In this document: in pieces, positions 7,006-12,918 of the stretch
Position numbering within the stretch: position 1 is the first letter of the stretch
Layout: every line of letters starts with the position of its first letter
Assembly: GCA_017381865.1 (NCBI GenBank)
Contig: JAFOBJ010000011.1
Span: 1 to 33,845 of the forward strand
Reading direction: 5' to 3'
Origin: Bacteroidales bacterium
GTDB taxonomy: Bacteria > Bacteroidota > Bacteroidia > Bacteroidales > F082
Length of the DNA stretch: 33,845 bases
Notes under the pieces: model-generated
Told to the model about the DNA's origin: nothing
What the model saw: the letters and a program-made list of their open reading frames with translations, nothing else
The model's database searches: none
Made by a program: the position numbers and the translations under genes

Positions 7006-7446
7006 TTATTTATAGATAAGCAGAATAAAAAGCAAAACTATCAAAGCTAAGAAGATGTAGAAAATAGGTTGGTCAATAATTTTCGACTCAGCTGGTTCTT
7101 GTAACTCTGATTTAACGTCAGTCTTAGTTGGTTCTTTTTCCTGAATTACCGAATCTTTTATTGATTCTTTTTGAACCGACTTATTTTTCTGAGCTTCTAA
7201 TTTTTTCTTGGCTTTTTCTTTTTTCTTTTCTTCTTTTATAATACGTTCGTTTTCTTTTTTCAGTTGTTTAAGATAACGGATAACCTCATCAAGATCATCA
7301 CAATAAGAGTTTGTATTGTTATCTTGCCTGACGTCACTCACACATTCTTCTTCATATTCTTCATATTCATCTTCAAAATATTCCGACAGTTCTCCTGTGT
7401 GCATATAATGGTCATAATCTTGCCACATATCATCTTCCGTACTCAT
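7006..7446 (-). CDS. Acidic, coiled-coil, tail-anchored membrane protein, unknown
   Basis: A 146-residue protein if translation starts at 7446 (MSTEDDMWQDYD). An upstream in-frame ATG at 7512 would add a hydrophobic 22-residue stretch, but that DNA contains a TATCTTTG -7 box at 7472-7479, so it is more likely untranscribed. From the 7446 start the protein has an Asp/Glu/Tyr-rich head (residues 5-35), a Lys/Glu coiled coil (about 50-100), a polar linker, and one C-terminal membrane helix ending ALIVLLFILLIYK. That is a tail-anchored layout with the bulk in the cytoplasm. No family recognised. Confidence 0.6.
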   Translation of the reverse strand: MSTEDDMWQDYDHYMHTGELSEYFEDEYEEYEEECVSDVRQDNNTNSYCDDLDEVIRYLKQLKKENERIIKEEKKKEKAKKKLEAQKNKSVQKESIKDSVIQEKEPTKTDVKSELQEPAESKIIDQPIFYIFLALIVLLFILLIYK

Positions 7447-7471
7447 ATTTTCAGCATTTATGGTTAATATA

Positions 7472-7479
7472 CAAAGATA
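7472..7479 (-). promoter_or_regulatory. -7 box of the tail-anchored protein gene
   Basis: TATCTTTG on the minus strand, 25 bp before ATG 7446. It is the same octamer at almost the same distance as at the LOG gene, and it decides the start codon. Confidence 0.6.
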
Positions 7480-7604
7480 AAAAAAATAAAAGTACAGTCG
7501 CATTTTTGCCAACTTTTGACACCCTTACAACAAAATTTAATTTAATTTTTCTAACATTTTTAACATTTAACTAATTGATTTAAAAATTGTTAGACTGAAT
7601 ATTT

Positions 7605-7656
7605 TTGTCACAAATTTGTCACAGTTTTAAAAATATCTTGTCACAATTTTGTCACA
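7605..7656. promoter_or_regulatory. Four TTGTCACA repeats spaced 11/22/11 bp
   Basis: TTGTCACA occurs at 7605, 7616, 7638 and 7649, all in the same direction. The start-to-start distances are 11, 22 and 11 bp, so all four face the same side of the helix. The flanks are A/T runs. The block lies between the ssrA terminator and the promoter of the tail-anchored protein gene about 125 bp away. This looks like a cooperative operator or upstream activating array; the binder is unknown. Confidence 0.55.
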
Positions 7657-7692
7657 TTTTTAACTAAAAAAACGTACATAAACAAAATAAAT

Positions 7693-7730
7693 AAAACTGC
7701 TGACTTATTGATAATCAGCAGTTTTATTTT
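7693..7730 (-). terminator. Terminator of tmRNA
   Basis: An 11-bp perfect stem, AAAACTGCTGA with TCAGCAGTTTT, sits about 20 bp past the mature 3' end of the tmRNA and is followed by a T-rich tract. Confidence 0.75.
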
Positions 7731-7747
7731 TTAAAAAGATTTAAAAG

Positions 7748-8145
7748 TGGAGCTGGAGGGAGTCGAACCCTCGTCCAAACAAGGAACACCCATGCTTTCT
7801 ACATGCTTATTTTGTTGTTAATTTTCGAGTCATGCAAGGAAACAAACACCCTAAACATGACCTTATCTCCTAAAGTTTCGCTATGCGTACGGAGTTTCCA
7901 CATCGCTATCCTGAATTTGATGAGCACCTCGGACCCGGACCGGAATCAGGAAGGTCCATCCGCGAGATGTCTCGTTCATCTACCTTGTAAATGAATAAAG
8001 CAACGATCTACTGTTCTTCGATCAAGCAGCGAGAGCGTAGTTATTTTCGCCAATTAATTTTTTGCAGTCAAGATTTGTGAGCGTCACTGCGAGGCTCAGC
8101 ATGCTTACATGACCATTCTACAAGCTGTCAAAACCGGTCAACCCC
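7748..8145 (-). ncRNA. ssrA: Transfer-messenger RNA (tmRNA)
   Basis: The 398-nt RNA rescues stalled ribosomes with SmpB. The tRNA-like ends pair: 5' GGGGTTG with 3' CAGCTCC, discriminator A, and the T-arm carries GGTTCGACTCC. The tag frame near 8030-8062 reads GENNYALAA then TGA, with Gly as resume codon, as I recall for Porphyromonas-type tags. A TAATTTTG -7 box at 8174-8181 and a terminator at 7693 make it a single-gene unit. Confidence 0.95.
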
Positions 8146-8173
8146 AAATTTCAATGAACTTTTTTTGAGAGTG

Positions 8174-8181
8174 CAAAATTA
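8174..8181 (-). promoter_or_regulatory. -7 box of ssrA
   Basis: TAATTTTG on the minus strand, 28 bp upstream of the mature tmRNA 5' end at 8145. Confidence 0.5.
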
Positions 8182-8274
8182 CACTTTTTCTTTCACATAT
8201 AAAAGAACAATGTTTAAGAAGTTTTGTTTCATACTCGCGCCAAGGAATTTGTAGCCGCCAATGCGTTGGGGAAG

Positions 8275-8346
8275 CAACCCTGCTGGGAATCGAACCCAGA
8301 TCTAAGGAACCGGAATCCTTTATTCTATCCGTTGAACTACAGAGCC
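8275..8346 (-). tRNA. tRNA-Arg (anticodon CCG)
   Basis: The acceptor stem GGCTCTG pairs with CAGGGTT through several G-U pairs and the discriminator is G. The anticodon stem AAGGA/TCCTT encloses TTCCGGT, giving CCG. The T-arm has GGGTTCGATTCCC. CCA is not encoded. A TATCTTTG -7 box lies at 8377-8384. Confidence 0.93.
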
Positions 8347-8376
8347 AGATAATTGACTGTTGACCGTTTAGGTGTA

Positions 8377-8384
8377 CAAAGATA
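8377..8384 (-). promoter_or_regulatory. -7 box of tRNA-Arg
   Basis: TATCTTTG on the minus strand, 30 bp upstream of the tRNA 5' end. The heptamer array at 8405 occupies the region where a -33 element would lie. Confidence 0.55.
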
Positions 8385-8404
8385 ACATTTTTTCGAATAG
8401 GAAT

Positions 8405-8522
8405 GGGATTTTTTTGGGAGTTGGGACTTGGGACTTGGGAGTTGGGACTTGGGAGTTGGGATTTGGGTCTCCCATGTCCCATATCCCATTCCCCATGTCC
8501 CATTTCCCAACTCCCATTTCCC
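8405..8522. repeat. Opposed G-rich and C-rich heptamer arrays
   Basis: Seven or more GGGACTT/GGGAGTT/GGGATTT units are followed at once by about eight CCCATGT/CCCATTT/CCCAACT units, all with period 7. The halves can pair as a long imperfect hairpin, and either strand has regularly spaced GGG tracts that could form a G-quadruplex. It ends 2 bp from the stop codon of the four-helix-bundle gene. Confidence 0.75.
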
Positions 8523-8523
8523 A

Positions 8524-8922
8524 CTACTTAATACGACTTTTCACTTTCTTTACAACGCTTGTCAATATTTTGATAATCCTTAAACAATCATTCAATAACG
8601 ATTCTGCCAATTCAACAGTTACATAGTGACAATCTCTTAACAACATAAGCCAAAACTCGGTTTCACTAGCTTCTTTAAGAGCAATATTCATTTTACTTAA
8701 ATAATCAGCATCTGACTGCGGATATCGCGATTCAGAAACATTCGCACCTATACTTGTCCCCGACCTTAATATTTGATTTGAAATCACATATTCTTTAGCA
8801 TTATACTTAAGATGCTTGAACAATTCAACAATCCTTTTAGCGAAATCCAACGCCAAATCTTGAATCTTCATAATACGCTTCTCTTCCTCAGAAGCAAAAA
8901 CAATCTTCATACTGGTAGTCAT
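8524..8922 (-). CDS. Four-helix-bundle protein (S23/IVP family)
   Basis: A 132-residue protein of the TIGR02436/23S-rRNA intervening-sequence family. The signature LRSGTSIGANVSES sits near residues 53-66, followed by YLSKMNIALKEASETEFWL. Members are pentameric helical bundles; the related Avd proteins assist reverse transcriptases in diversity-generating retroelements, but no reverse transcriptase lies in this window. A start at Met18 (MKIQDLALDF) is also plausible. The gene is sandwiched by heptamer arrays: a G/C array 2 bp past the stop and CTATTCC repeats about 45 bp before the start. Function unknown. Confidence 0.88.
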   Translation of the reverse strand: MTTSMKIVFASEEEKRIMKIQDLALDFAKRIVELFKHLKYNAKEYVISNQILRSGTSIGANVSESRYPQSDADYLSKMNIALKEASETEFWLMLLRDCHYVTVELAESLLNDCLRIIKILTSVVKKVKSRIK

Positions 8923-8966
8923 AATCTTAATTTTTGGTTAATAATTTTTTGGTTAATAAATCAAAT

Positions 8967-9014
8967 CCCATCCCCTATTCCCTATTCCCTATTCCCTATT
9001 CCCGAATCCCGTTC
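8967..9014. repeat. Heptamer array CTATTCC
   Basis: Consecutive CTATTCC units flanked by CCCATCC and CCGAATC/CCGTTCC variants. It separates the four-helix-bundle gene start from the end of the DUF2027/Smr gene. Confidence 0.65.
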
Positions 9015-9017
9015 CCA

Positions 9018-9052
9018 AAAGAAAAAGGAATTTTAAATTCCTTTTTCTTTTA
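9018..9052 (-). terminator. Possible terminator at the end of the DUF2027/Smr gene
   Basis: An inverted repeat, AAAAGAAAAAGGAATTT with AAATTCCTTTTTCTTTT, overlaps the last codons (KEKGI) and stop of the gene at 9033. The stem is A/T-rich, so termination strength is doubtful. Confidence 0.4.
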
Positions 9053-10121
9053 TCATCACATCAATCGCTCCTACTCCGAACTTCATTATTGACGCCATTC
9101 TGTTGCTGGTGTTGTCGTAATGTTTCAACTCTTCGATGATGGCGTTTTTCAAGACTCCGTTGCCGACGCCGTGAATGAATGTAACCTTATCGTATTCGTT
9201 GGTAATCGCGCTTTCCAACATCTTTTTGAAATAGTTTATCTGTGTTCTGAAGATGTCGTTGCTCGACATACCTAAAATATTATCAACGAGTTCGCCTATG
9301 TGAAGGTCGACGATGGCTTCTCCTGGGGCCGTCTGATGTTTATCGATAGCAGCTTTCTCCTTGACGAGTTTATTGTTAGAAGCGACTGCTTTCTTGTCGT
9401 CGCCTTTCATCAATTTGGAAAAGTCGGCCTCTGTTCCTTTCAAAGCGACAAGACTTGAAAGATTTATCATCACTGCTTTTTCGCCGAGAACGCCCGATTC
9501 GACATAGCTTCCGTCTTTGAAGAACCTGCTGCTTCTGAATGATAATGGCGCATGAAGCGGATGATACAAGAAGTCGGCTTCTTCTTGCGAGAGAATGACT
9601 TGTATGTATCCCTCGCACCAATATTCGATGTCTTCGCGCGAAATCGACTCAATCACGACTTTAGAATGCGGAGCGATGCTGCCGTAATCGACATTGATAT
9701 ACTTATTTTCTTCTTTGATATTGAAGCTATACAAAGCATCGGCTGGAGTATTATTCACTAAAGCCACATCGAGCAGACCTGTGAGCAACCACTGCTGGTC
9801 TTGAGGAATAAATGCGAGATACAATCCTTCTTCCTCGGCATTACGGCCAAAACGACGCAATGCGCTCTTACGGGCCTCGTCCATCTCTTTCTCTTCGACA
9901 ATCTGTTTCTGCTGAATCTCCTTTTGTGTGCTGTCAACAATCTGTTGTCTCTTGTCAGGCTGCGAACGGAAGTCAAGGACGAGGTCGCTCATCAAGACTG
10001 GAATGTCGAAGCCGTCTTCTATTGTCACTTCCACCATTCTAGTGTCGATAATTTTCTTCACTGTTCCACCGCCTGTGGAGTTAAGGAAATTCACTTTATC
10101 ACCTACTTTAAATTTTTCCAT
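9033..10121 (-). CDS. DUF2027 protein with C-terminal Smr domain
   Basis: A 362-residue protein. The N-terminus (1-60) is a small beta-barrel-like segment (FKVGDKVNFLNSTGGGTVKK), then a charged helical linker (60-95). A middle DUF2027 domain spans about 95-250. The C-terminal Smr domain has its VDLHIGELVDN motif near 270 and the FIHGVGNGVLKNAI motif near 318. Smr domains in MutS2-type proteins are nucleases acting on branched DNA or on mRNA in stalled ribosomes. The substrate of this Bacteroidota form is not known to me. The ATG at 10121 is the natural start. Confidence 0.85.
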   Translation of the reverse strand: MEKFKVGDKVNFLNSTGGGTVKKIIDTRMVEVTIEDGFDIPVLMSDLVLDFRSQPDKRQQIVDSTQKEIQQKQIVEEKEMDEARKSALRRFGRNAEEEGLYLAFIPQDQQWLLTGLLDVALVNNTPADALYSFNIKEENKYINVDYGSIAPHSKVVIESISREDIEYWCEGYIQVILSQEEADFLYHPLHAPLSFRSSRFFKDGSYVESGVLGEKAVMINLSSLVALKGTEADFSKLMKGDDKKAVASNNKLVKEKAAIDKHQTAPGEAIVDLHIGELVDNILGMSSNDIFRTQINYFKKMLESAITNEYDKVTFIHGVGNGVLKNAIIEELKHYDNTSNRMASIMKFGVGAIDVMIKEKGI

Positions 10122-10162
10122 TTTATATGATTTTTAAATTATTGATTTCCTAGTATTAATAT

Positions 10163-10195
10163 CATTTTCGTGACTTCACGAAAATGATCATCAAC
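10163..10195. promoter_or_regulatory. Palindrome downstream of dinD, duplicated from the gene
   Basis: A 24-bp near-palindrome (10163-10186, arms CATTTTCGTGA and TCACGAAAATG) plus the flank ATCATCAAC. The same 33 bp occurs with 3 differences inside dinD at 10835-10867. The arms could fold as a hairpin about 20 bp past the dinD stop. There is no T run, so terminator or operator remains open. Confidence 0.5.
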
Positions 10196-10204
10196 TTTTC
10201 TATG

Positions 10205-11062
10205 TTAGTTTCTTGGCAACTTCTTGGCACTTTTTTCCAACTGCTTTTCTTCACGGGAAACGCGACGTTCGACCTTCTTTGTATCTTCAGCAGCTGGTAG
10301 TTCTTCTGGCTTGATACCTCTTTGAAGCAACATATCTCTAACACTTTGATTATTATTTATATGTTCTTTAGTAATAGGCATCTCTCCATTCAAATCTTTT
10401 TCTTCTACATTATAATTCGTCATTTCTGTTGCCAAATTTTTTGCTGCTATTGTCAACGTCGGCAAATGATCCGCCAAAGCTCCACTTTTTACTCCCAAAC
10501 GTTTTTTCATTTGTTCAGTACTCATACCTCCAAATAAAGCCGTATCTCCTTTTGAACGTATCCTGCCAAAACCTTTATCATCAACACCACGTTGATAAAT
10601 ATTTTGACTTAATTGTTTTTCCGAGTTTCTCAACCTTTCACGCGTTTCCAAACGTGATAACAGTTGCAACCGCTCTTCTATCAATTCTGCATTACGAGTC
10701 TGTATCGCAAAATAACTTTGTGCAAATGCTATTTCTTCTTTCTTAGGATCACCATTCTGAGCGATCAAATAACATGCATATCGAGTTAGCATAAAATCCA
10801 TTATGGCACGTTGTGATCCACTTCCCAATACAACCATTTTCGTGAGCTCACGAAAATGGTCATCAACACTGACATTCTGCGTTTTACATGATTCCATTGC
10901 TCGGTGAATTGCAATCACAAAGTTTTCCCACCTAGCATATCCCAAAACACTTTGCAATTCGCGAGCATACCACACCTCCATCACATCACCATTATCATCT
11001 TCGATACTTTTTGAAATAGCATCAAAATTGATTTTGTACAAATTGATCTTTGTAATATCCAT
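10205..11062 (-). CDS. dinD: DNA damage-inducible protein D homologue
   Basis: A 285-residue protein matching DinD: an N-terminal BRO-like region (VWYARELQSVLGYARWENFV near 30-50), then DHFRELTKMVVLGSGSQRAI and RYACYLIAQNGDP, and a C-terminal Lys/Glu-rich tail. E. coli DinD is SOS-induced and modulates RecA filaments. I find no LexA-type box here. A TAAATTTG -7 box at 11109-11116 gives a leader of about 45 nt. The segment at residues 66-76 is encoded by a perfect 24-bp palindrome that reappears downstream of the gene. The distribution of this family suggests lateral transfer. Confidence 0.88.
   Translation of the reverse strand: MDITKINLYKINFDAISKSIEDDNGDVMEVWYARELQSVLGYARWENFVIAIHRAMESCKTQNVSVDDHFRELTKMVVLGSGSQRAIMDFMLTRYACYLIAQNGDPKKEEIAFAQSYFAIQTRNAELIEERLQLLSRLETRERLRNSEKQLSQNIYQRGVDDKGFGRIRSKGDTALFGGMSTEQMKKRLGVKSGALADHLPTLTIAAKNLATEMTNYNVEEKDLNGEMPITKEHINNNQSVRDMLLQRGIKPEELPAAEDTKKVERRVSREEKQLEKSAKKLPRN
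10835..10858. repeat. Perfect 24-bp palindrome inside dinD
   Basis: The arms CATTTTCGTGAG and CTCACGAAAATG are exact reverse complements and encode HFRELTKM. A near-copy lies downstream of the gene at 10163. Confidence 0.7.
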
Positions 11063-11108
11063 AATTGTTTCTTTAAGGTTAAATAAATTTAATTTTAAAT
11101 TCCACTTG

Positions 11109-11116
11109 CAAATTTA
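11109..11116 (-). promoter_or_regulatory. -7 box of dinD
   Basis: TAAATTTG on the minus strand, 46 bp upstream of ATG 11062. No convincing -33 element. Confidence 0.5.
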
Positions 11117-11192
11117 CCTATTTTATCAAAAATATGAAATAAAAAATCGAAAGTTATTAGTAATGTAGTAATGAAGTTATATAGAAATTTAA

Positions 11193-11252
11193 TTATGCAT
11201 TATGAATTGAAAAAAATCTTTAGTCTTTAGTCATTAGCCTTTAGCCTTTTTC
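11193..11252. repeat. Heptamer arrays upstream of the radical SAM gene
   Basis: An AATTATGCATTATGAATT segment and then CTTTAGT, CATTAGC and CTTTAGC units. The array ends at the -7 box at 11254, so repeat words occupy the position of the -33 element. Confidence 0.6.
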
Positions 11253-11253
11253 C

Positions 11254-11261
11254 TATTTTTG
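11254..11261 (+). promoter_or_regulatory. -7 box of the radical SAM gene
   Basis: TATTTTTG, 13 bp before ATG 11275. The leader would be very short. Confidence 0.55.
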
Positions 11262-11274
11262 CAAAAAATAAAAA

Positions 11275-12240
11275 ATGGAACGACGTTTCAACAGTTACAA
11301 CTCATATTTCACTCGTATCTTCGGTGGTCGCGTGCAGAAAATAAGCATCGACGCTGGATTCAGTTGTCCGAATCGTGACGGCAAAATCAGTACTGGCGGC
11401 TGCTCATTCTGCCGCAACGACGCATTCAATCCGTCGTACTGCCGTCCTGAAAAAAGCATACGCCAACAGATTGAAGAAGGCATCGAATTTCATCAAAGAC
11501 GCTATCGTCGCGCCAAACAATATCTCGCTTATTTCCAACCTTTTAGCAACACATACAAAAACGTAGATGAACTTGAAAAAATCTACAAGCAGGCCCTTGA
11601 AGTTGACGGCGTGATTGGCATCGTCGTCGGAACGCGTCCCGACTGCATCGACGAAGAGAAACTCGCTTTGTTAAAAGAATTTAACAAAACGCATTACGTC
11701 ATGATTGAATACGGTGTGGAATCGGTTTATGACGAGACATTGAAACGTATCAACAGAGGCCACGACTTTGAAACAGCGAAAAAAGCCATTTGTCTGACAC
11801 ACGAATTTGGGCTTCCTTGCGGAGGCCATTTCATCTTCGGACTTCCTGGAGAAAGCCGCGAAATGATGATAAATGCCGCTGATATTATTTCCGAATTACC
11901 ATTAACGACAGTAAAATTTCATCAGCTGCAAATTTTCAAAGACACAATCATGGCTGAGGAATATCTCAACAATCCTGAGGCTTTCCATCTCTTCACTTTA
12001 GAAGATTATATAGAATTCGTCATCGACTTCACCGAAAGATTAAATCCTGATTTGGTGATAGAAAGATTCGCTGGCGAAGTGCCGCCTCGTTATCTCATCT
12101 CAAAACCTTGGATGAACCTCCGCTACGACGAAGTCCTTAACCTCATCGAAAAAAGAATGGAAGAACGCGACACTTTCCAAGGGAAAAATTTTAGAACTTT
12201 AGAAGAATTCCTAACTCATAATTCCCAACTCCTAACTTAA
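11275..12240 (+). CDS. TIGR01212-family radical SAM protein (YhcC-like)
   Basis: A 321-residue radical SAM enzyme. The cluster cysteines are Cys31, Cys43 and Cys46 (spacing C-x11-C-x2-C, the wide spacing of the YhcC family). VGTRPDCID, YGVESVYDETLKRINRGHD and GHFIFGLPGE follow in family order. The reaction is not established; radical SAM chemistry with S-adenosylmethionine is expected. The last residues, THNSQLLT, come from heptamer repeat sequence (CCCAACT CCTAACT), so the natural C-terminus has been replaced or extended by an array. It is 6 bp from the next gene and forms an operon with it. Confidence 0.9.
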   Translation: MERRFNSYNSYFTRIFGGRVQKISIDAGFSCPNRDGKISTGGCSFCRNDAFNPSYCRPEKSIRQQIEEGIEFHQRRYRRAKQYLAYFQPFSNTYKNVDELEKIYKQALEVDGVIGIVVGTRPDCIDEEKLALLKEFNKTHYVMIEYGVESVYDETLKRINRGHDFETAKKAICLTHEFGLPCGGHFIFGLPGESREMMINAADIISELPLTTVKFHQLQIFKDTIMAEEYLNNPEAFHLFTLEDYIEFVIDFTERLNPDLVIERFAGEVPPRYLISKPWMNLRYDEVLNLIEKRMEERDTFQGKNFRTLEEFLTHNSQLLT

Positions 12241-12246
12241 AAAAAG

Positions 12247-12789
12247 ATGTACATAAAATCCAACGACTTATTCAAAGAAACTCATCCTGAGAAGATTTAC
12301 GATAATATTTCAAAACCTATTATCATTGCGGATCATCTTCTGACGCCAGATAATATGGGTTCTATGATAAGATTAGCTGATAATATCGGAGCGTCGGAGA
12401 TGTGTTTCCTGGGCATCGCTCCTACTCATAGTCTTTCAAAAGTGAAAAAAGCAGCAGCAAGCAGCAAAGACAACATTAAATGGTATTATACAGAAGATGA
12501 CGATTTACGAAAAATTGTCGGTGATAAAAAGATTGTCGCTATAGAAACATCTGACGACGCGGAATGCATTTACGATTGTGAATTGCCTAGCGACATCGCT
12601 TTCATCGTCGGAAATGAAAGTCGAGGCATAAGAGAAGAGATTTTACAGCAATGCGACAAGATCGTCTACATTCCTGTTCCTGGACCGACTCGTTCGTTAA
12701 ATGTCAGCCACGCTGCCGCAGTAGCCTTGTTCGAATGGCAGAGACAGATGTTGAACTTTGAACTAAAAACTAAGAACGAAGAACTTTGA
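12247..12789 (+). CDS. SpoU/TrmH-family RNA 2'-O-methyltransferase
   Basis: A 180-residue SPOUT-fold enzyme using S-adenosylmethionine to methylate RNA ribose. Motif 1 is NMGSMIRLADN (residues 36-46), motif 2 FIVGNESRGI, and motif 3 IPVPGPTRSLNVSHAAAVALFE, forming the trefoil knot. The target tRNA or rRNA site is not predictable. The natural end is near FEWQRQM; the final LNFELKTKNEEL is written by heptamer words (GAACTTT, GAACTAA, GAACGAA), a repeat-derived tail. It follows the radical SAM gene by 6 bp, and a bidirectional hairpin terminator lies at 12857. Confidence 0.9.
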   Translation: MYIKSNDLFKETHPEKIYDNISKPIIIADHLLTPDNMGSMIRLADNIGASEMCFLGIAPTHSLSKVKKAAASSKDNIKWYYTEDDDLRKIVGDKKIVAIETSDDAECIYDCELPSDIAFIVGNESRGIREEILQQCDKIVYIPVPGPTRSLNVSHAAAVALFEWQRQMLNFELKTKNEEL

Positions 12790-12860
12790 ACTTTTTTTGC
12801 TATGAGCAATGAGTTTTGAGCTGTGAGCAGTTTGATAATAAACTATTGACTGTTATAAAA
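12752..12860. repeat. Heptamer arrays at the SpoU gene 3' end
   Basis: GAACTTT/GAACTAA/GAACGAA words cross the stop codon at 12789. They change to GCTATGA, GCAATGA, GTTTTGA and GCTGTGA units, then to ACTATTGACTGTTA just before the terminator. Confidence 0.6.
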
Positions 12861-12896
12861 AAAGAGTCGTTACATTTTTGTAACGACTCTTTTTTA
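12857..12896. terminator. Strong bidirectional terminator
   Basis: AAAAAAGAGTCGTTACA and its reverse complement TGTAACGACTCTTTTTT form a long perfect stem with A/T tails on both sides. It lies between the convergent SpoU (plus) and T9SS cargo (minus) genes and can serve both. Confidence 0.85.
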
Positions 12897-12918
12897 TCAC
12901 GACTGAAGCTCATTGCCA

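Noticed and set aside
7803-7994. 63-aa ORF
   Set aside because: It lies entirely within the tmRNA.
8405-8522. CRISPR array
   Set aside because: The period is 7 bp with no unique spacers and no cas genes are present.
8138-8524. 128-aa minus-strand ORF beginning MGNGSWEMGHGEWDMGHG
   Set aside because: It is a translation of the heptamer array followed by tRNA-Arg sequence; the periodic start is an artefact of the 7-bp repeat.
8524-8922. Diversity-generating retroelement (Avd-like protein)
   Set aside because: No reverse transcriptase, template repeat or variable repeat is found nearby; only the four-helix-bundle gene is present.
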